A stretch of 64,000 bases of DNA from Sporisorium sorghi (Eukaryota > Basidiomycota > Ustilaginomycetes > Ustilaginales > Ustilaginaceae): positions 1-64,000 of the forward strand of contig JALCCG010000053.1 in the NCBI GenBank assembly GCA_023212695.1. Reading direction: 5' to 3'. Positions 24,290 through 33,779 of the stretch are shown piece by piece. The notes under the pieces were generated by a model that saw nothing but the letters and a program-made list of their open reading frames with translations, did not search any database and had not been told where the DNA came from. How positions within the stretch are numbered: the first letter of the stretch is position 1; each line of letters begins with the position of its first letter. Both the position numbers and the translations under genes were made by a program.

Positions 24290-24292
24290 TAG
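22922..24292 (+). CDS. LETM1-domain mitochondrial inner-membrane protein
   Basis: 456 residues, single exon. The N-terminus (MQASGALRAAAQSSRARASR) is rich in Arg, Ser and Ala with no acidic residues, as expected of a mitochondrial presequence. A Pro/Ser/Thr linker is followed by KYLFKFYFNGVKQIW and a hydrophobic segment at about residues 188-220 (LPLFLFILLILEEALPLVVIW), the conserved membrane entry of the LETM1 family. The soluble LETM1 ribosome-binding-like domain follows (about 230-400), including LGKLAKVFSLSTWGG and an RLDAHLAYVRQDD stretch. A coiled tail ends in 13 consecutive Gln directly before the stop. LETM1/Mdm38/Ylh47 proteins act in mitochondrial K+/H+ exchange and ribosome association with the inner membrane; this one has no EF-hand and is shorter than classical LETM1, so it may be a LETMD1-like or second paralogue. 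Confidence 0.85.
24251..24289 (+). repeat. CAG repeat coding C-terminal polyGln
   Basis: 13 Gln codons (CAA, 11 CAG, CAA) ending exactly at the TAG stop of the LETM1-domain gene. Confidence 0.92.
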
Positions 24293-24700
24293 ACGCAGAT
24301 TGCTTCGAACAGAGCAAGCCTGCACCCATTCTCCACCGCTCACAACACACACTCTATGATCATCCAGCTTCATCTGTATTCTCCGCACACACGTAGCAGC
24401 TAATCTCAACCATCATCCGACGGCATCCGACGGCAGAGTCACACATTCCGATCGCTCTGTGCTTGATTACAACGACTTGGATTTCGAGACGAGAATGACG
24501 GGACAGAGGAAACACTAGACGATGAGACTGTACGAAGCTGTACAGTTGGGGAAGGGGAACAAGGGCCAAGAAGGGGAGAGGAGGACTTGCGATGCGTTGA
24601 AAAGACGATGATAATACAGATGGCGGCGAGAGGAGAGGCGAGAGAGAAACAATGCTAGCTGGGAAAAGGTCCATGCGCTGGAGCGCAATACGATGTGCAA
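24293..24700. other. Convergent intergenic spacer, 408 bp
   Basis: Holds the 3' ends of the LETM1-domain gene (plus) and the Ubc8 gene (minus). No gene supported. Confidence 0.5.
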
Positions 24701-25419
24701 TCACATCTCCATATCGCCCATCGGCTCGTGATCCGAGAAGCTGCCGACATCGGACATCTCATCCTCGTCCTCGTCCTCGTCCTCGTCGTCCTCCTGGCCC
24801 GCCGCATTGGCCGCCTCGCGCGTCGCAAAGCGCTGCACATAGTCCTTGACGCGCGCCTCGTACGTCTTGGGCTCGCGCATGAGCAGCGCGGCCGCCTCGC
24901 CGTTGAGCGGATCCGTCGGGTTTGGATAGCGCAGCAGCTGCGGCAGGAACACTTCAAAGATGTTGATGCAGTCAAACATGGGCGACCAGGTTTGGTTGAT
25001 GACGTCGAGGCAGACGGAACCTGAAAGCTCGTCGATGTTGGGGTGGAAGATCTTGTTCATAAAACCGATCGAGGGGGATTTGTAGGGGTACTGATCTGGC
25101 AGCTCGACGTGGATCTTCCATACGCCGCCGGCGAAGGGGGCTGTTGGCGATTGTGCGGATGGGTGGGAAGAGATGGTCAGTACGCATGGAAAGCAGTGAC
25201 TCTTGAGAGAAGCACTCACTTTCTTGTGGTCCATGAAAGCGAACGTAGAACTCTTGCATGCTGTCGTTGATCAGCGTGATCTCGTAGTCCGACATGAGGC
25301 TGTGAGAGTCAAGCAAACGTTGCGATGTGTCAGTCGATGAACTTCTCGGGGAAGACTGGTAGAGAGGACACCTACAGTTTCATGACGTCCGTCTCGATAC
25401 GACGTTTTGGAGACGTCAT
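24701..25419 (-). CDS. UBC8: Ubiquitin-conjugating enzyme E2, Ubc8/UBE2H type
   Basis: Minus-strand CDS joins 25419-25376, 25299-25220 and 25140-24701: 187 residues. Introns begin GTAGGT and GTGAGT and end CACAG and AACAG. The spliced N-terminus [19 protein letters not shown] matches the Ubc8 family start, and FHGPQE joins to TPFAGGVW across the second intron. The catalytic Cys is in [10 protein letters not shown]; upstream is [11 protein letters not shown], the E2 HPN motif. The C-terminal tail is strongly acidic, as in UBE2H (183 residues). In yeast Ubc8 works with the GID/CTLH ligase in degrading gluconeogenic enzymes on return to glucose; UBE2H pairs with CTLH in animals. The same role here is inferred from the family. 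Confidence 0.95.
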
Positions 25420-26060
25420 TTTGGCTTAATGGGGATGACGCCTGCTGTTGCTGATGTGCGGGGTGCTAGGTGAACGGTGTGCTCAGTTGCAGAGTCGGAG
25501 TTGGCTGTGCTGGGTGGTTGGCGATAACACTGCTAATGGTCTTGTCTGCTTGACGTTGTCGATGGAGCAAGCGGGATGGATGCGCTTTGAATGGATGCGG
25601 AAGGACAAAAGGGGCGACGGTGGTTTGAGTGATGGCGGAGAGAGAGTGAGGAGGTGATTGGTGGGGTAAGGTGAGCGAGGTGCGGCTCTGCTGTGTCAAT
25701 CACAATCACACACTTCAGGCGAGGTCAGGGTCTCCTTGTGCGCGATCTGAGGCCGAGAGCTCAACTTATTAGTTATCAGCTGCCACCAAAATGCGTTGTC
25801 CGCTCGACTTGACTCAAGAGACAAGCGAGCGCCGTTCAGCTTCAGCTTCAGAGCTCGCTGGACCGGTCATTTCAGGAGGCCGAAAGGAGCTTTTTTCGCT
25901 TGTCCTTGCTGCCCTTGCCCCCTTTGCCCTTGCCCTCAGCCTGACCCTCGTGATTTCGCCATTGCGTTGCTGCAGCACACTTGCAACTCGCAAGTCACCC
26001 TGCACGGTGACACACGGCGAACCCTGCAGCCTCTCTGCCAAAAAATTACGTTTTTCACAC

Positions 26061-26107
<47 letters not shown>

Positions 26108-26682
26108 TGGGAAATGCGGAACAGAAAGGGTCCGCTCTCCGCTTCAGGTCACCGCAAAGGTTGCACTCTCATTCCTGTCGCTGTCCCGCTGTTTGAGGTC
26201 CACACGCCTCCATTGAAGCGGTACCATCCTTCGCACCAGTTGCTCTCCTGTTGAACAACGGTGTTGCAGTCAAGTTCCGGGTGTGAGAGTGTCTCCGCAA
26301 AAGCCGGGCTGGCGCGGCGCTGCAGCCGACAAGGCGAAGCGGGCGAGTGGAGGTGTTGGACCAAATTTGGGCGCCAACCTTTCCCGCACGAGATGACAGC
26401 AAAATCACGTGAGCCACAAAGATGCCGCTTTGGGCAGTGGAGCAGCCGTCAAGACGATGCATCTTCCTGTTGTTCTCACCTCTGCTTCTAAGCTGTCATA
26501 CCCTGTCCAGCTCGTATCACATTCCCGACGAGTCGATACGCACCGCAACCGACATCGACGCGAGGAGCAGTACTCGCAAAGAGCAACAGCATAGCAACGG
26601 AAAGAGCACCATCGGCCAGCGAGCTCGCTTCCTCAACTTGAAGATCCCCCGTCGACGAACCGCACAAACACACACCGCAAAT
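25420..26682. other. Divergent intergenic region, 1.26 kb
   Basis: Separates Ubc8 (minus) from Lsm1 (plus) and must hold both promoters. Dominated by a 44-A tract (26062-26105). Short ORFs either side read through the A tract into poly-Lys and are not credible. Confidence 0.5.
26062..26105. repeat. Poly(A) tract, 44 nt
   Basis: Uninterrupted run of 44 A between two divergent genes; probably length-variable and nucleosome-excluding. Confidence 0.92.
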
Positions 26683-27342
26683 ATGGACGCTCAAGACATC
26701 GTGTCCAACATCGCGTTCACCACGTCCGGATCACTCGTGGATTGCGTCGACAAGAAGATGCTCGTGGTGTTGAGAGACGGCAAGAAGCTCATCGGTGTGC
26801 TCAGGTCGTATGATCAGTTTGGTAGGTAGCACGTAGCGCATAGCGGCATGCTGGTTGCGGCCCTTGGCGATAGTAGCTGACTCGATCCGCTTCTCCTCGT
26901 ACAGCCAACCTCGTTCTGCAAGACACAGTGGAGAGAGTGTTCGTCGGCAATCGTTACGCAGACATCGCACGCGGCGTCTTTCTCGTGCGAGGAGAGAACG
27001 TGGTGCTCATGGGCGAGATTGTAAGTTGCACTCCACGAACTGCGATATTCCTTCCTTCAGGCGGTCTGACTCCATTGTTCCATGCACATGCACCACCGAC
27101 GCTGCTTCTTCGACCTCTGCGCCTCCTCGCTTCCGCCGCCGCCCGTTCAGGACCTGGACGCGGAAGACGAAGTGCCACCCTCGATCGCAGCGCCATTGTC
27201 GCCATCAGCTCTCCCTCAACTCCTGGCTGCCAAGGAGGCCGAAGCGGAATCAAAAGAAAAGAGCGAAGCCAGGAAGGCCGAACTCCTTCGTTTGACACGC
27301 GGCTTTTGCGCAGACAAGAGCGGAGACGGCGACACGTACTGA
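26683..27342 (+). CDS. LSM1: Lsm1, Sm-like mRNA decay protein
   Basis: CDS joins 26683-26821, 26905-27020 and 27151-27342: 148 residues. Introns start GTAGGT and GTAAGT and end ACAG and TTCAG; both joins preserve the Sm fold. Sm1 motif: [20 protein letters not shown] then [18 protein letters not shown]; Sm2: [17 protein letters not shown]. The residue order ([20 protein letters not shown]) is that of Lsm1 rather than Lsm2-8. Lsm1 is the distinguishing subunit of the cytoplasmic Lsm1-7 ring, which binds 3' ends of deadenylated mRNA with Pat1 and stimulates decapping. The C-terminal helical extension is Lys/Glu/Ala-rich and slightly longer than human Lsm1 (133 residues). Confidence 0.95.
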
Positions 27343-27660
27343 TGAAGAAAAAGATACCACCAATCCACATTTGTCTCATCGGTGCAGCAGTCACGTCTTC
27401 AATTGTACACTAGCATGCAATCAGCGGGTCTCGCCAATATCAGCGACCAATCGTGCGCACACAGAGCTGCCCTTCTTGGGTGAGTGACCTAGTAGAGCGT
27501 CACCCTCACACAGACCATGTCTTAAGAGGAAGAAGTACGCAAGTTCGCACAGGCCCAATGACTTCCTACTCGGCAGAATAAATGCATATCGCGACTTCGG
27601 ATAAGTTACTCGTCGACTCTAGGATGAGAACAAACACATGCTAGCAAAAGCACCCGCACT
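27343..27660. other. Convergent intergenic spacer, 318 bp
   Basis: Shared 3' flank of LSM1 (plus) and the NDP kinase gene (minus). An AATAAA at 27577-27582 on the plus strand could serve LSM1 3' end formation, though it is 235 nt beyond the stop. Nothing else seen. Confidence 0.45.
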
Positions 27661-28332
27661 CTAGTTGTCAGCCATGATCATGTCCCAAGCGATAGGCTTG
27701 TACTCGGTAGCGAGCTCCTTCTCGTGGAACCACAGGCCGATCTCCTTGGTAGCCGACTCGTGCGAGTCCGAGGCGTGGATGATGTTCCTGCCGACCGAGA
27801 CACAGAAGTCGCCACGGATCGATCCAGGAGCGGCGTCGAGCGGATTGGTCGCACCCACGAGGCGGCGGCCCTGGCGGATGACGTCCTTGCCCTGCCACAC
27901 CATGGCGACGACGGGCGTGCCGCTGGTGATGTACTTGACCAGGCCCGCGTAGAAGGGCTTCTTGGCCAGGTCGATGTAGTGCTCCTTGGCCAGCTCCTCG
28001 CTCGGGATTAAGGTCTTTAGCGAGACAAGGCAAAATCCGCGTTTCTCGAAGCGTGTGATGATCTCGCCGACGATCTGGCGAGAGACACCATCAGGCTTGA
28101 TCATGACGTACGACCTCTCGGTGGAGGTGCCTAGCTCGCCAGCGATGGTGACGGGGCCCTCGAGGCGGACAGAGGGGGCGGCGAAGGCAGAGTAAGTAAG
28201 AGCACCGCCGGCGGCGAGGGCGGCAACGCCCGTGTATCGGAGAGCCGAGGCGCTGCCAGTGCTGGCGGCCTGAGTCGAGAAGGCACGCTTGGAGGCGGCG
28301 CGGAGAGCAGGGATAGCGGTACGAGCGAACAT
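27661..28332 (-). CDS. Mitochondrial nucleoside diphosphate kinase
   Basis: 223 residues from the ATG at 28332; an in-frame extension upstream runs through the leader and is not used. The N-terminus [20 protein letters not shown] is a clear mitochondrial presequence, followed by a hydrophobic Ala/Gly stretch near residues 35-55 that may hold the protein in the inner membrane or intermembrane space. The kinase domain starts at about residue 70: MIKPDGVSR, the Kpn-loop region, [15 protein letters not shown], and the phosphohistidine motif NIIHASDS. It transfers the gamma-phosphate between nucleoside tri- and diphosphates. The layout matches NME4-type mitochondrial forms (presequence plus one domain). 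It is divergently transcribed from the RPC5 gene with starts 287 bp apart. Confidence 0.94.
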   Translation of the reverse strand: MFARTAIPALRAASKRAFSTQAASTGSASALRYTGVAALAAGGALTYSAFAAPSVRLEGPVTIAGELGTSTERSYVMIKPDGVSRQIVGEIITRFEKRGFCLVSLKTLIPSEELAKEHYIDLAKKPFYAGLVKYITSGTPVVAMVWQGKDVIRQGRRLVGATNPLDAAPGSIRGDFCVSVGRNIIHASDSHESATKEIGLWFHEKELATEYKPIAWDMIMADN

Positions 28333-28618
28333 TTTGGTGGTGGTTGATGGTGGTCGGTGAAATGAAGTGTAGAAGTGAGTGAATAAATGAAATCTGCTTT
28401 TTCCCATTTCTTCTCAAAGCGGTCAAAAGTTGTCGATCGACGTTCCTCTTTCTCCTTTTTCCGGTCTTTCCGAGCACTGGCCAACTCGCTTTTTTGATTT
28501 TCGAGTTTTTTGGAGTGTTAGTTTTTCTGATTTTTTTTTTTTTTTTAAAGAAGAAAGTTGCGAGTTTTTGTTCATCGAGACGCTTTCCTTGCAACACCAG
28601 CATCGACACACCGACATC
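28333..28618. promoter_or_regulatory. Bidirectional promoter region, NDP kinase / RPC5
   Basis: 286 bp between divergent start codons. It contains a 16-T run (28531-28546) about 70 nt upstream of the RPC5 ATG. The region is too short for separate promoters, so shared control is likely; no specific factor site is recognisable. Confidence 0.5.
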
Positions 28619-29737
28619 ATGGAGGACGCAGATCAACTGTTCCTCGGCTCTGGCGAAGACGTCTCGATGGACCAGCCACCATCGTCGTCGCAGAACGGCG
28701 CATCCTCCCGCGCAACACTTCCGACGTCATCGGCTACGGACCTGCCACCAGACTCGGAGCTGGTCGCCTCGTTGCCCGTCTACCTGAGCCAGTCTCTGCT
28801 CGGCGACTCGTCACTCCACGTTTTCCAATACCCCATCTACCCACGAGATCGACCATTGCCCGTGCCATACTCGGCGGCGGCACGAGGACTCAAAGTATCG
28901 AGCCGATGGCGGCCACGGGCGAACCGTGTGGAGGTGGAACTGCCGCTCGACGTGCGCGAGGAGGTGTACAACGCAGACCGCGGTGTCGAGTTCGGCGCAG
29001 GTGCTGAAGTGTTGGCGCAACGCCAAGCACGGGCGGATGCGGCGCATGGAGGTGCGAGCTCGAGTGAAGCTGCAGCGTCGAGCAGCCGCACGCGTGTCAA
29101 GCAGGAGAAGGACGAGGCGCAGCAGGCGCACCGAGGTCCGAAGAAGCTCGAAAAGATCAAGCTCGAAAGCAGCCAGGTGCCCAACGCCACCGAGTACATG
29201 GTCGGCGTCATCCGCGACCAAGCACTCCACCTCACCCGTCTTGAATCCATCGTGCAGCTGCGGCCTTCGATGAACTACCTCGACGCGCTCGACGAGGCGC
29301 GCGAAGCCGAGAAGCGCAGGGACCGCGCCGCCCTGGCAGGCGAACTCGGCTCGGACGAGGAGGACGAGGACGAGCTGATCGAGATGGAGGCACCGGGCGA
29401 AGGCTCGTCGCGCTCGTCCAAATCGGCCAAGAAGGACGTCAAGAAGCCGACGGCTCAGACGCTCAGTGTCGCGCTGCGCACCGATCCGAATGCCAAGAAG
29501 GGTGGCGGGATGGGTATGGGAATGGGTGGAGGCAGTGGCTCAGGCAGCGAAGCGCGCGATCTGCTCATGGCTGCGCAGAGGGAGGCCGATGCGGAGCGCT
29601 GGATCGATCTGGAGTGGAGGGACCAGGGTTCGCACGAGGCGCAACAGATCTTTGACGCTCAATTGTTTGCTGGCAGCAAGACGCCGTTGACGTGCAAGAC
29701 GAGGCCTAGAGATTACCTTTTGCATGCTCTTCCCTGA
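28619..29737 (+). CDS. RPC37: RNA polymerase III subunit RPC5/Rpc37 (Sin-like)
   Basis: 372 residues from the ATG at 28619. The N-terminal region PVYLSQSLLGDSSLHVFQYP, followed by PRDRPLPVPYS and RVEVELPLD, is the signature of the RPC5/Sin family; HLTRLESIVQLRPSMNYLD corresponds to the conserved block before the family's C-terminal extension. In Pol III this subunit dimerises with Rpc53/RPC4 and acts in initiation, termination and re-initiation on tRNA and 5S genes. Acidic and Gly/Met-rich linkers (DEEDEDELIEME, GMGMGMGGGSGSGS) separate the conserved blocks; the C-terminal block AERWIDLEW...HEAQQIFDAQLFAG is also conserved. Length sits between yeast Rpc37 (282) and human POLR3E (708). Confidence 0.88.
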   Translation: MEDADQLFLGSGEDVSMDQPPSSSQNGASSRATLPTSSATDLPPDSELVASLPVYLSQSLLGDSSLHVFQYPIYPRDRPLPVPYSAAARGLKVSSRWRPRANRVEVELPLDVREEVYNADRGVEFGAGAEVLAQRQARADAAHGGASSSEAAASSSRTRVKQEKDEAQQAHRGPKKLEKIKLESSQVPNATEYMVGVIRDQALHLTRLESIVQLRPSMNYLDALDEAREAEKRRDRAALAGELGSDEEDEDELIEMEAPGEGSSRSSKSAKKDVKKPTAQTLSVALRTDPNAKKGGGMGMGMGGGSGSGSEARDLLMAAQREADAERWIDLEWRDQGSHEAQQIFDAQLFAGSKTPLTCKTRPRDYLLHALP

Positions 29738-30173
29738 TCATCCTCAGGACCTGTACGTCTCATCCTGTCCTTCTCCTTCCCTCTTGCAGCATTCTGTATT
29801 TGTACTCCAGCATCCCATGCACTCATCCTACGCAAGCCATTGCCTTCGTCGTCTGTCATCGCTGTTTGCTGCGCAAGGTTCGAAGACGGAAGCAGAGCAG
29901 CAACCGCGTCCGCAATTTTTTTGAAATTGTTTCGTCGCTTAGCTTAACAAATCAGCGAATTTTCTCGAGCTGCTTTTTCACGCTGCAAAATCGCGGAAAG
30001 TGGAGCAGCGACGCTTGAAAAGCTCGTCGTCGCTGACTGAAATCGAGCAAAACGAGAGCGCTCGAGCCGCGACATGCGGGGCAAAGAAAGGTCCATCTTT
30101 CGGCTTCACTTTTCATCTTCCCATCTTCCATCTCCTTACGTCTCTCTGTCGATCTACGCAAGAACAGCCCAAC
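29738..30173. other. Intergenic spacer, 436 bp
   Basis: Between two plus-strand genes; 3' UTR of RPC5 and promoter/leader of the Pex24-family gene. No gene seen. Confidence 0.5.
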
Positions 30174-31927
30174 ATGGACGACAGCGCCTCGGCCTCGCCG
30201 ACGTCCGGCAAGACGCGCGCGTCGCTCTTCAGCAACTCGCTCTTCCCCTCCTCCCCATCCGGGCGGCACCTCTCGTCGTCCTCGTCCTCATCGCAGTTCG
30301 GTTCGCCATCCACAGAGACCTCCGCATCTAAAAGCGCTGGAGGAGGCTTGTTTCAGCAGACATCCATGGCGCTGCAGAACTTTGCGCTCGAGTCGGTGTT
30401 GGCCGCCTCGGCCGCACCGCCCAGGCTGCCCGTGGCCAAGAACAAGGAGCCGCTGTCGCTGCCGACGACGACCAAGAATTTCAGAGGGTTTGTGCAAAAA
30501 TCGGGTCCGATGTTTTGGCTCCAGGATGGCGTGGAGGCGACGCTCATGTGGCAGGACACGAGCTGGACCTTGATGTGGATGGCCATCTGGGCGGTTGTCT
30601 CGATCTACCCTTGGCTGCTGCTTCTTGCGCCGAGCACCATCTTGTCGGTGATTCTGGTCATGACGCATCGCGCGCGGTATCAGGATACGATGACGCCCAA
30701 CATCGTGCGCATGGAAGTGCCCAGATCGCCCGCGTCCAAGTCCCGCACCGCAGCCGACGACAAGGCTTCCGCTGCTGCGGCCAGCGCATCGCCGGCCGAA
30801 GTGCTCGCCTACTCAACCACCTTCCCAACCAGCACGGGCGAAGGCGTCGTCCAACCCCCACTCGTCCCCAACCCCCCGCACGAGGGCACCGTCAAGTACT
30901 ACGAAAACCTCCGCGACATTCAAAACATGATGCGCATGATCATCGACGGCTACGACCTGCTCGCCCCCACCGTGCCGTATCTCAACTGGTCGTCGTACAG
31001 CCGCAGTCTGCACATCTTGCAGCTGTCGTTGCTGACCACGGTGTTGTTGTTCTTTGTTGCGCCGTATGTGCCGTACCGCGCTGTGATGTTGGTAGCGGGC
31101 GAGGGGGCGTTTGTGCTCAATCATCCGTGGACCAAGCCGGCGCTGGAGGGGCTGTTGAAGCGCGTCGATACGTCGAGGGAGGGGAGGAGGTTGGTCAAGT
31201 TTGCCAAGGAGGGTGGGCACAGGGTGCGCGAGTGGATCGAGCAGGACCGGCTGGATGACTTTGTGTGGGAGCGCGGGTGGAGGAATGTCGAGATGTTTGA
31301 GAACGAGCGGTTCCAGCCGAGCAAGCGGGCGGCGAGCTCGAGTGGGTTGGTCGGCGGGTGGAGCGCGCACAACCTGCGCATGGGCGAGCGGCTGCCGTGG
31401 ACCAAGGGCCCCGACGGCTGGTCGTCCGACCAGGTCGAAGTTCTGCCGGGCCATCAGATCGATATAAGGTAAGCACACCCCCTTTCCCCCACTATCGCTT
31501 TGCTCAAACATCCATACTGACCTCTTTCCCTCTCATCACTGTTGCATCGAATAGCAGGCAGGTAGCAATGACGCTCGAACCAGGCTGGGAGTGGATCCCC
31601 GGCGACGACTGGCGCATCGACTGGGGCGGCTCCTGGTCCGCCGTCGGCGTCGACGACCATGGCTACGTCTACACGGACAGCAGCTGGCAGAAGCCCGCGA
31701 GCTACGCCTACGGCCACGGCGGCGGCGTCCCGGACTATCCGCCGAGCATCTTTGACGTCCAGCAGCAGGGCGCGCATGAGGACGACGAGGAGGCGGATGA
31801 CGCCGCGTCGGAGGCGGGGAGGAGCACGCTGCCGCCGCTGAGCGCGGGTGTTGTGGACCACGATCCGAGGATGAAGGCTGAGACGAGGAGGAGGCGGTGG
31901 CTGAGGCGTGCGGTAAGGTCGGCTTGA
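30174..31927 (+). CDS. Pex24/Pex30-family peroxisomal membrane peroxin with DysF-like C-terminus
   Basis: CDS joins 30174-31468 to an exon starting at 31558 (554 residues) or 31555 (555 residues). The donor is GTAAGC; the acceptor is a TAGCAG tandem and both AGs keep the frame. The N-terminus is Ser-rich. At about residues 105-165, FVQKSGPMFWLQDGVEATL and TLMWMAIWAVVSIYPWLLLL form the reticulon-like integral peroxisomal membrane (Pex24p) region; another hydrophobic pair lies around 280-310 (LLTTVLLFFVAPYVPYRAVML). The second exon gives LEPGWEWIPGDDWRIDW and VGVDDHGYVYTDSSW, the Trp-rich dysferlin-type repeat found in Pex23/24/30 proteins. Family members shape ER-peroxisome contacts and control peroxisome and lipid droplet number. 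Which yeast paralogue (Pex28, Pex29 or Pex30) is closest cannot be told by eye. Confidence 0.88.
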
Positions 31928-32015
31928 AAGCAAAGTTTGCACGCAGAGAGGGTACGAAGCTCAAACGAATGTGATTGCAAAAAAAAAAAAATGAACCTGA
32001 CATGCTGCTTGACGG

Positions 32016-33716
32016 TCAGGTGCTGGTCTGCGCCAACGCGTACAAGCCCTGCACGGCGCGTCTGAAGAACGTGATGTTGTAGTCGATCAAGCCGGTCTGC
32101 TTGGCATGCACGTCGGAATGCATGAGCGCAATCAGCGCGAGCCGGTGGTTGATCTGCCAGAAGCACAGCGACTGGTCCGGCTGCAGCCGCGTCACCGAAC
32201 TCGCCCAACGCTGCGTCGCCGGTGCGCTCTTGCTAGCCGCAGCGCCAGCGTCAGGCGCCGCCTTGGCCGCGTTGTCCTTCGAGATCCTGCCTAGCAAAAA
32301 GCGGCGTGCGGACGAGGGCGACGTAGACAGCTGGAACGCCGACCCCGACCCCGATGCCGCCGTCGCCGAAGCCACCGCCTGCTGCTGCTGCGTGTCGTTC
32401 TGTACGCCCGCATACAACCCCGCGAACTTGGCCAGAAATCCAGCATAGTCGAAGACAAGATCAAACGACGCAGCGTCGAACGGCGCCGAGTCCGATCCAA
32501 TGTACGTGCGCGTAGGCAAGTCAAACAGGAACGCATTCTCAAACTTGCACGTGGCGCAGATCGAGTCGCACACCTGCTCCATCGACTCGGCCAGGCTCAG
32601 GTTGCGTCGCAGCGCCGCCCCTGCGCCCGCCGCGGGTCGTGTGGGCCTGCCGTTGCCCTCCCCATCCGCTGTCGATGCGACTTGGCCAGCAGCGGCGCCA
32701 TTGGATGGCGCTTGTTCAGTGTCGATGGGTTCTTCGGGCTTGACCTTGTTCGCGAGACTCTGCTGCAGCTTGCTGATAGCCACGAAGACGCTCGTGTCGT
32801 AGATCGACGTGGCGTGGCAGTGCAGCCGCACCGCCTGGTCCAGATTGATCAACCCGGGTTCGGGAGCCACGTCGGATCGGTACCCGCCTCCTGAAAGGCT
32901 GGAAAACTCCGAGGCGCTCGCATCGTATCCGCCTCCGCCGGAGCTCGAGTTGCCCCCGCCCGTCGCAGCTGGCGAGCGCGAAAAGCTGAGATCCTTGCTC
33001 TTGCTTCGACTGCGTCCCTTTTTGGAAGACGATTTCGCCTCCTTGGGTGCAGGTAAGGGCTCCGGGTAGGACCACGTCTGAGCGATGAAGCTGGGGCTGC
33101 TGTCGGCCAGGTCGTCGAGCACTTTGTTCTGGATGGTCGTGAGCGTGTCCTGGCGGTAGTCGGTCGAGTAGGCGTCGACCTTGTGCACAAACACGTGGAA
33201 CTCGATGGTTTGGTTCTCGGCGAAAGCGGACAGGATGACGGTCTGCAGTTTGGTCAGAGCTTCGTACGTGTCGTCCTGAGCGTCGATCACAAATACGACT
33301 GCAGAGACATCGGTCCATGCCAGCGTCTCCGGTGTGTTTGCTGCTGTCGTGCCTGGTGCCGAGCCGGATGGCATCATTGCAGCACCGCCATTACCAGCAG
33401 CGCCGTTGTGCGATTGTGTCGGAGCAGGAGCATTTCGCGCAGGGACCGGTGGCGGTGGACCTGCACGAGCACCCGTCGCAGCAGACAGCGGAATACCCTT
33501 CTCCAGCCTCACTTCGCCCAGCAACACTCGGCTGGGCGTGTCGATGATGCGAATGGGCAGGAAGCTGTCTGAGAGTATAAAGCTCGGCTTGTTGGTAGTA
33601 GACTCGAGAAAAATAGTGTCGTCTGGATGCAGCTCGTTGTAGACGACGTTGAGGATGGAGCTCTTGCCGGACCTGCGCAGGCCGATGACGGGCACTTGCA
33701 ATCGTTTGGGCTCCAT
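32016..33716 (-). CDS. GTR2: Gtr2/RagC-like small GTPase with large insertions
   Basis: 566 residues, single exon, ATG at 33716. P-loop GLRRSGKSS at residues 12-20; FLEST; VIDAQDDTYEALTKL; the Rag-type base-recognition motif HKVD; TSIYD after a long insertion. The C-terminal roadblock half is recognisable: CKFENAFLFDLPTRTYIGSDS, FDYAGFLAKFAGLY, and GLIDYNITFFRRAVQGLYAL at the end. These place it in the RagC/D (Gtr2) branch, partner of Gtr1 in the vacuolar EGO-TORC1 amino acid pathway. Odd points: the G3 motif reads DTPS instead of DxPG, a Pro/Ala-rich insert follows it, and two more low-complexity inserts swell the protein well above yeast Gtr2 (341). The 5' leader carries a triplet repeat 25 nt from the ATG. 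Confidence 0.87.
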   Translation of the reverse strand: MEPKRLQVPVIGLRRSGKSSILNVVYNELHPDDTIFLESTTNKPSFILSDSFLPIRIIDTPSRVLLGEVRLEKGIPLSAATGARAGPPPPVPARNAPAPTQSHNGAAGNGGAAMMPSGSAPGTTAANTPETLAWTDVSAVVFVIDAQDDTYEALTKLQTVILSAFAENQTIEFHVFVHKVDAYSTDYRQDTLTTIQNKVLDDLADSSPSFIAQTWSYPEPLPAPKEAKSSSKKGRSRSKSKDLSFSRSPAATGGGNSSSGGGGYDASASEFSSLSGGGYRSDVAPEPGLINLDQAVRLHCHATSIYDTSVFVAISKLQQSLANKVKPEEPIDTEQAPSNGAAAGQVASTADGEGNGRPTRPAAGAGAALRRNLSLAESMEQVCDSICATCKFENAFLFDLPTRTYIGSDSAPFDAASFDLVFDYAGFLAKFAGLYAGVQNDTQQQQAVASATAASGSGSAFQLSTSPSSARRFLLGRISKDNAAKAAPDAGAAASKSAPATQRWASSVTRLQPDQSLCFWQINHRLALIALMHSDVHAKQTGLIDYNITFFRRAVQGLYALAQTST

Positions 33717-33740
33717 GCTGAGTGCGCTGGCTAGCAGCAG

Positions 33741-33779
<39 letters not shown>

